Positions 5,759 to 7,277 of a stretch of DNA of 7,277 nucleotides are shown here, piece after piece (the stretch's first letter is position 1; every line of letters starts with the position of its first letter). This DNA is from Verrucomicrobiales bacterium (GTDB lineage Bacteria; Verrucomicrobiota; Verrucomicrobiia; Verrucomicrobiales; DEV007): the NCBI GenBank assembly GCA_002708885.1, contig PAPL01000004.1:1-7277 (forward strand), written 5' to 3'. Made by a program: the position numbers and the translations under genes. Below the pieces are notes generated by a model that did no database searches, was not told the DNA's origin, and saw nothing but the letters and a program-made list of their open reading frames with translations.

Positions 5759-7261
5759 CTAGCGTGGCGGAGGAACGTATAAATGCTTTCCCTTTCGAGC
5801 AGCGGACAAGGCCTCCTGAGTGTCCTGAGATGAGCCTGGGTCACCCTGAGATTGCATCCACCGGTCCAATTCCTGACTCAGTTCTTGCTTAATTTGCTCA
5901 AACGATTCGGTCCGAGCCAGATCATTTAATTCATAAGGATCATTCTCAGTATGGTAGAGCTGTTCAGCGGGCCTATTCATGTACCGCTTTACCAGCTCGT
6001 AAGTGTTTATATTACTCGATGCTTCTCGGACCCAAGTGGCCCAGTAAGGATTATTCAACTCACCTTTCCCGGTCCAGCCCATAAGATGCTTCTCTATATA
6101 TATTTCCTGTGACCTTAGATTTCGCATATAACGAAAAGAACCATCACTCACTGTCCTGATCGGATACGAAGGTCCTTCAGGCAGATTATTATGCACTCCG
6201 TAAACATATCGTCTATGTGTTTTCTTTTTCCCCGTGAGGATCGGCAAAAAACTCTTCCCATCAAAGTCTTTTCTAGGAATAGCCGAACCCGTCAAATCGA
6301 TGAGTGTGGGCAAAATATCTGCATACTGAACCAGAGCATCACTGCGCTTACCGGCATCAACTACTCCCGGCCAACGAGCAACTAAAGCTGTATGAACCCC
6401 AGTGTCCCAATTTGTCCACTTACAGCCAGGAAACTGAGACCCCTGTTCAGATGTGAAAAGGACGAGAGTATTTGGGGCCTCGCCACTCTCATCCAGAGCC
6501 TTTAAAATGTCACCTACCTGACTGTCCATGTATGTAATCTCAGCCAAGTAACGGCTAAAAGCTTCTCGGGTCCTTTTCGTATCAGCAATATTTGGAGGCA
6601 ATACAATCTTTTCGGGAGGATACTCTGAAGGATCACCCATTACCCAAGGGACGTGCGGTTCTACTAATGCAACGACCAAGCAGAAACTCTCATTTTTATC
6701 AGCTGACATGAATCGGGAAATGCCATCAGTACTATGCTCTCGGGTCGGATTACGAACACAATTTGGATCAAAACCCTCTACTTTAGTGAATGGATAAACT
6801 GAAGCTGGCTTCACGTGAACCTTGCCCGAAATACCAACTCTATATCCCAGTTCTTTGAGATAGTGAGGAGTACTTTTAATACCGGGTCTGCTACTGGAGT
6901 GATTCCAGGAACAACCATTACTCATTGGATATTTACCTGTAAAAAGCTCCGAACGGCAGGGCTGGCACATTGCCTCAGCTAAGTAAGCCCGATCAAAGAC
7001 CAGCCCTTCCCTAGCCAACCGGTCAATGTTGGGAGTCTTTGCGTTCTTTCCTCCATACAGCGGCAAATCATTGTAGGTACAATCATCTGCCATAATGATT
7101 AACACATTAGGTGCCTTAGAAGAACCCTTAGCGCTAACCTGCTCCGCCATCATTAGATCAGCGGAAAGAAATGAAAGCGGTACTACGATAACTATGACCA
7201 AAGAAGAACTGAAACTCATCCATGAAACATTAAATTGAGAAGCTGAGGAATCAAGGCGCAT
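5759..7261 (-). CDS. Secreted sulfatase, N-sulfoglucosamine sulfohydrolase (SGSH)-like
   Basis: This 500-residue protein has an N-terminal export signal (hydrophobic core about 21-38, possible cleavage after VSA at 44). Catalytic features are the Asp pair D59-D60 in IMADDCTYND, CQPCR at 99-103 with C99 as the predicted formylglycine precursor and R103, K147 and H149 in GISGKVHV, and H203 in VEPHVPW. The later metal site reads SEQG (271-274) instead of SDNG or SDHG, followed by K281 in CKWTNW. GKVHVKPASVYPF, the SEQG block, SYPIRTV and the C-terminal QLYHTENDPYELNDLA resemble the layout I know from human heparan N-sulfatase, so a sulfated amino sugar is possible, though PVC relatives may act on other glycans. 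The ATG at 7261 has an in-frame TGA nine bases upstream, so the gene cannot extend further; Met15 (7219) is an alternative start just before the hydrophobic segment. No Shine-Dalgarno sequence is visible in the 16 upstream bases. It is the first visible gene of the minus-strand series. Family is secure, substrate is inferred. Confidence 0.92.
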   Translation of the reverse strand: MRLDSSASQFNVSWMSFSSSLVIVIVVPLSFLSADLMMAEQVSAKGSSKAPNVLIIMADDCTYNDLPLYGGKNAKTPNIDRLAREGLVFDRAYLAEAMCQPCRSELFTGKYPMSNGCSWNHSSSRPGIKSTPHYLKELGYRVGISGKVHVKPASVYPFTKVEGFDPNCVRNPTREHSTDGISRFMSADKNESFCLVVALVEPHVPWVMGDPSEYPPEKIVLPPNIADTKRTREAFSRYLAEITYMDSQVGDILKALDESGEAPNTLVLFTSEQGSQFPGCKWTNWDTGVHTALVARWPGVVDAGKRSDALVQYADILPTLIDLTGSAIPRKDFDGKSFLPILTGKKKTHRRYVYGVHNNLPEGPSYPIRTVSDGSFRYMRNLRSQEIYIEKHLMGWTGKGELNNPYWATWVREASSNINTYELVKRYMNRPAEQLYHTENDPYELNDLARTESFEQIKQELSQELDRWMQSQGDPGSSQDTQEALSAARKGKHLYVPPPR

Positions 7262-7277
7262 GAATGATCAAAAAACT

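Noticed and set aside
7217..7219. Met15 as the start of the SGSH-like sulfatase
   Set aside because: It is possible, but it leaves a signal peptide without a positive charge at its start; the ATG at 7261 supplies Arg2 and is retained, with the alternative noted.
4303..7261. The two sulfatases as a recent tandem duplication
   Set aside because: Their signatures (CSPSR versus CQPCR), late metal motifs (SDNG versus SEQG), spacing and C-termini differ widely, so they belong to separate subfamilies.

Overview
This window looks like a piece of a marine-type PVC-superphylum genome (Verrucomicrobiota, Planctomycetota or Lentisphaerota). Four protein genes fill nearly all of it: a DUF1501 protein, a very large secreted protein joining a cytochrome c domain to a DUF6797-type region and a sorbosone-dehydrogenase-like propeller, and two secreted sulfatases. 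This mix is typical of PVC bacteria that degrade sulfated polysaccharides. Base composition is moderate, the spacers are AT-rich, and none of the three visible start codons has a convincing Shine-Dalgarno sequence. The phylum is an inference from gene content; no rRNA or other phylogenetic marker is present.

Layout: positions 1-1242 (+) hold the 3' part of a DUF1501 gene whose 5' end lies off the left edge. A 228-base convergent spacer (1243-1470) follows, with hairpins whose T-runs suit the minus-strand gene. The rest is a minus-strand series read right to left: an N-sulfoglucosamine-sulfohydrolase-like sulfatase (7261-5759), a 64-base gap, an arylsulfatase-A-type sulfatase starting with GTG (5694-4303), a 153-base gap, then the cytochrome/propeller protein (4149-1471). 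Only 16 bases precede the first gene of this series, so its promoter and any earlier genes are not visible. No spacer exceeds 300 bases, and no tRNA, rRNA, CRISPR or mobile element was seen.

How the genes may work together (inference): all three minus-strand products carry export signals, so they probably act in the periplasm or at the cell surface. The two sulfatases come from different subfamilies and could remove sulfate from different positions of a sulfated glycan. The cytochrome/propeller protein could oxidise a sugar-like product and pass electrons through its single haem. DUF1501 proteins are, to my knowledge, related to the alkaline phosphatase/sulfatase fold and usually sit beside planctomycete-type cytochrome genes, which may lie to the left of this window.

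The main unexplained element is a roughly 20-base intergenic repeat, present once after the cytochrome/propeller gene and once after the arylsulfatase-type gene in the same orientation, each time within a candidate hairpin. I see no clear evidence of a wholly new system; most of the window fits known PVC gene families of poorly defined function.
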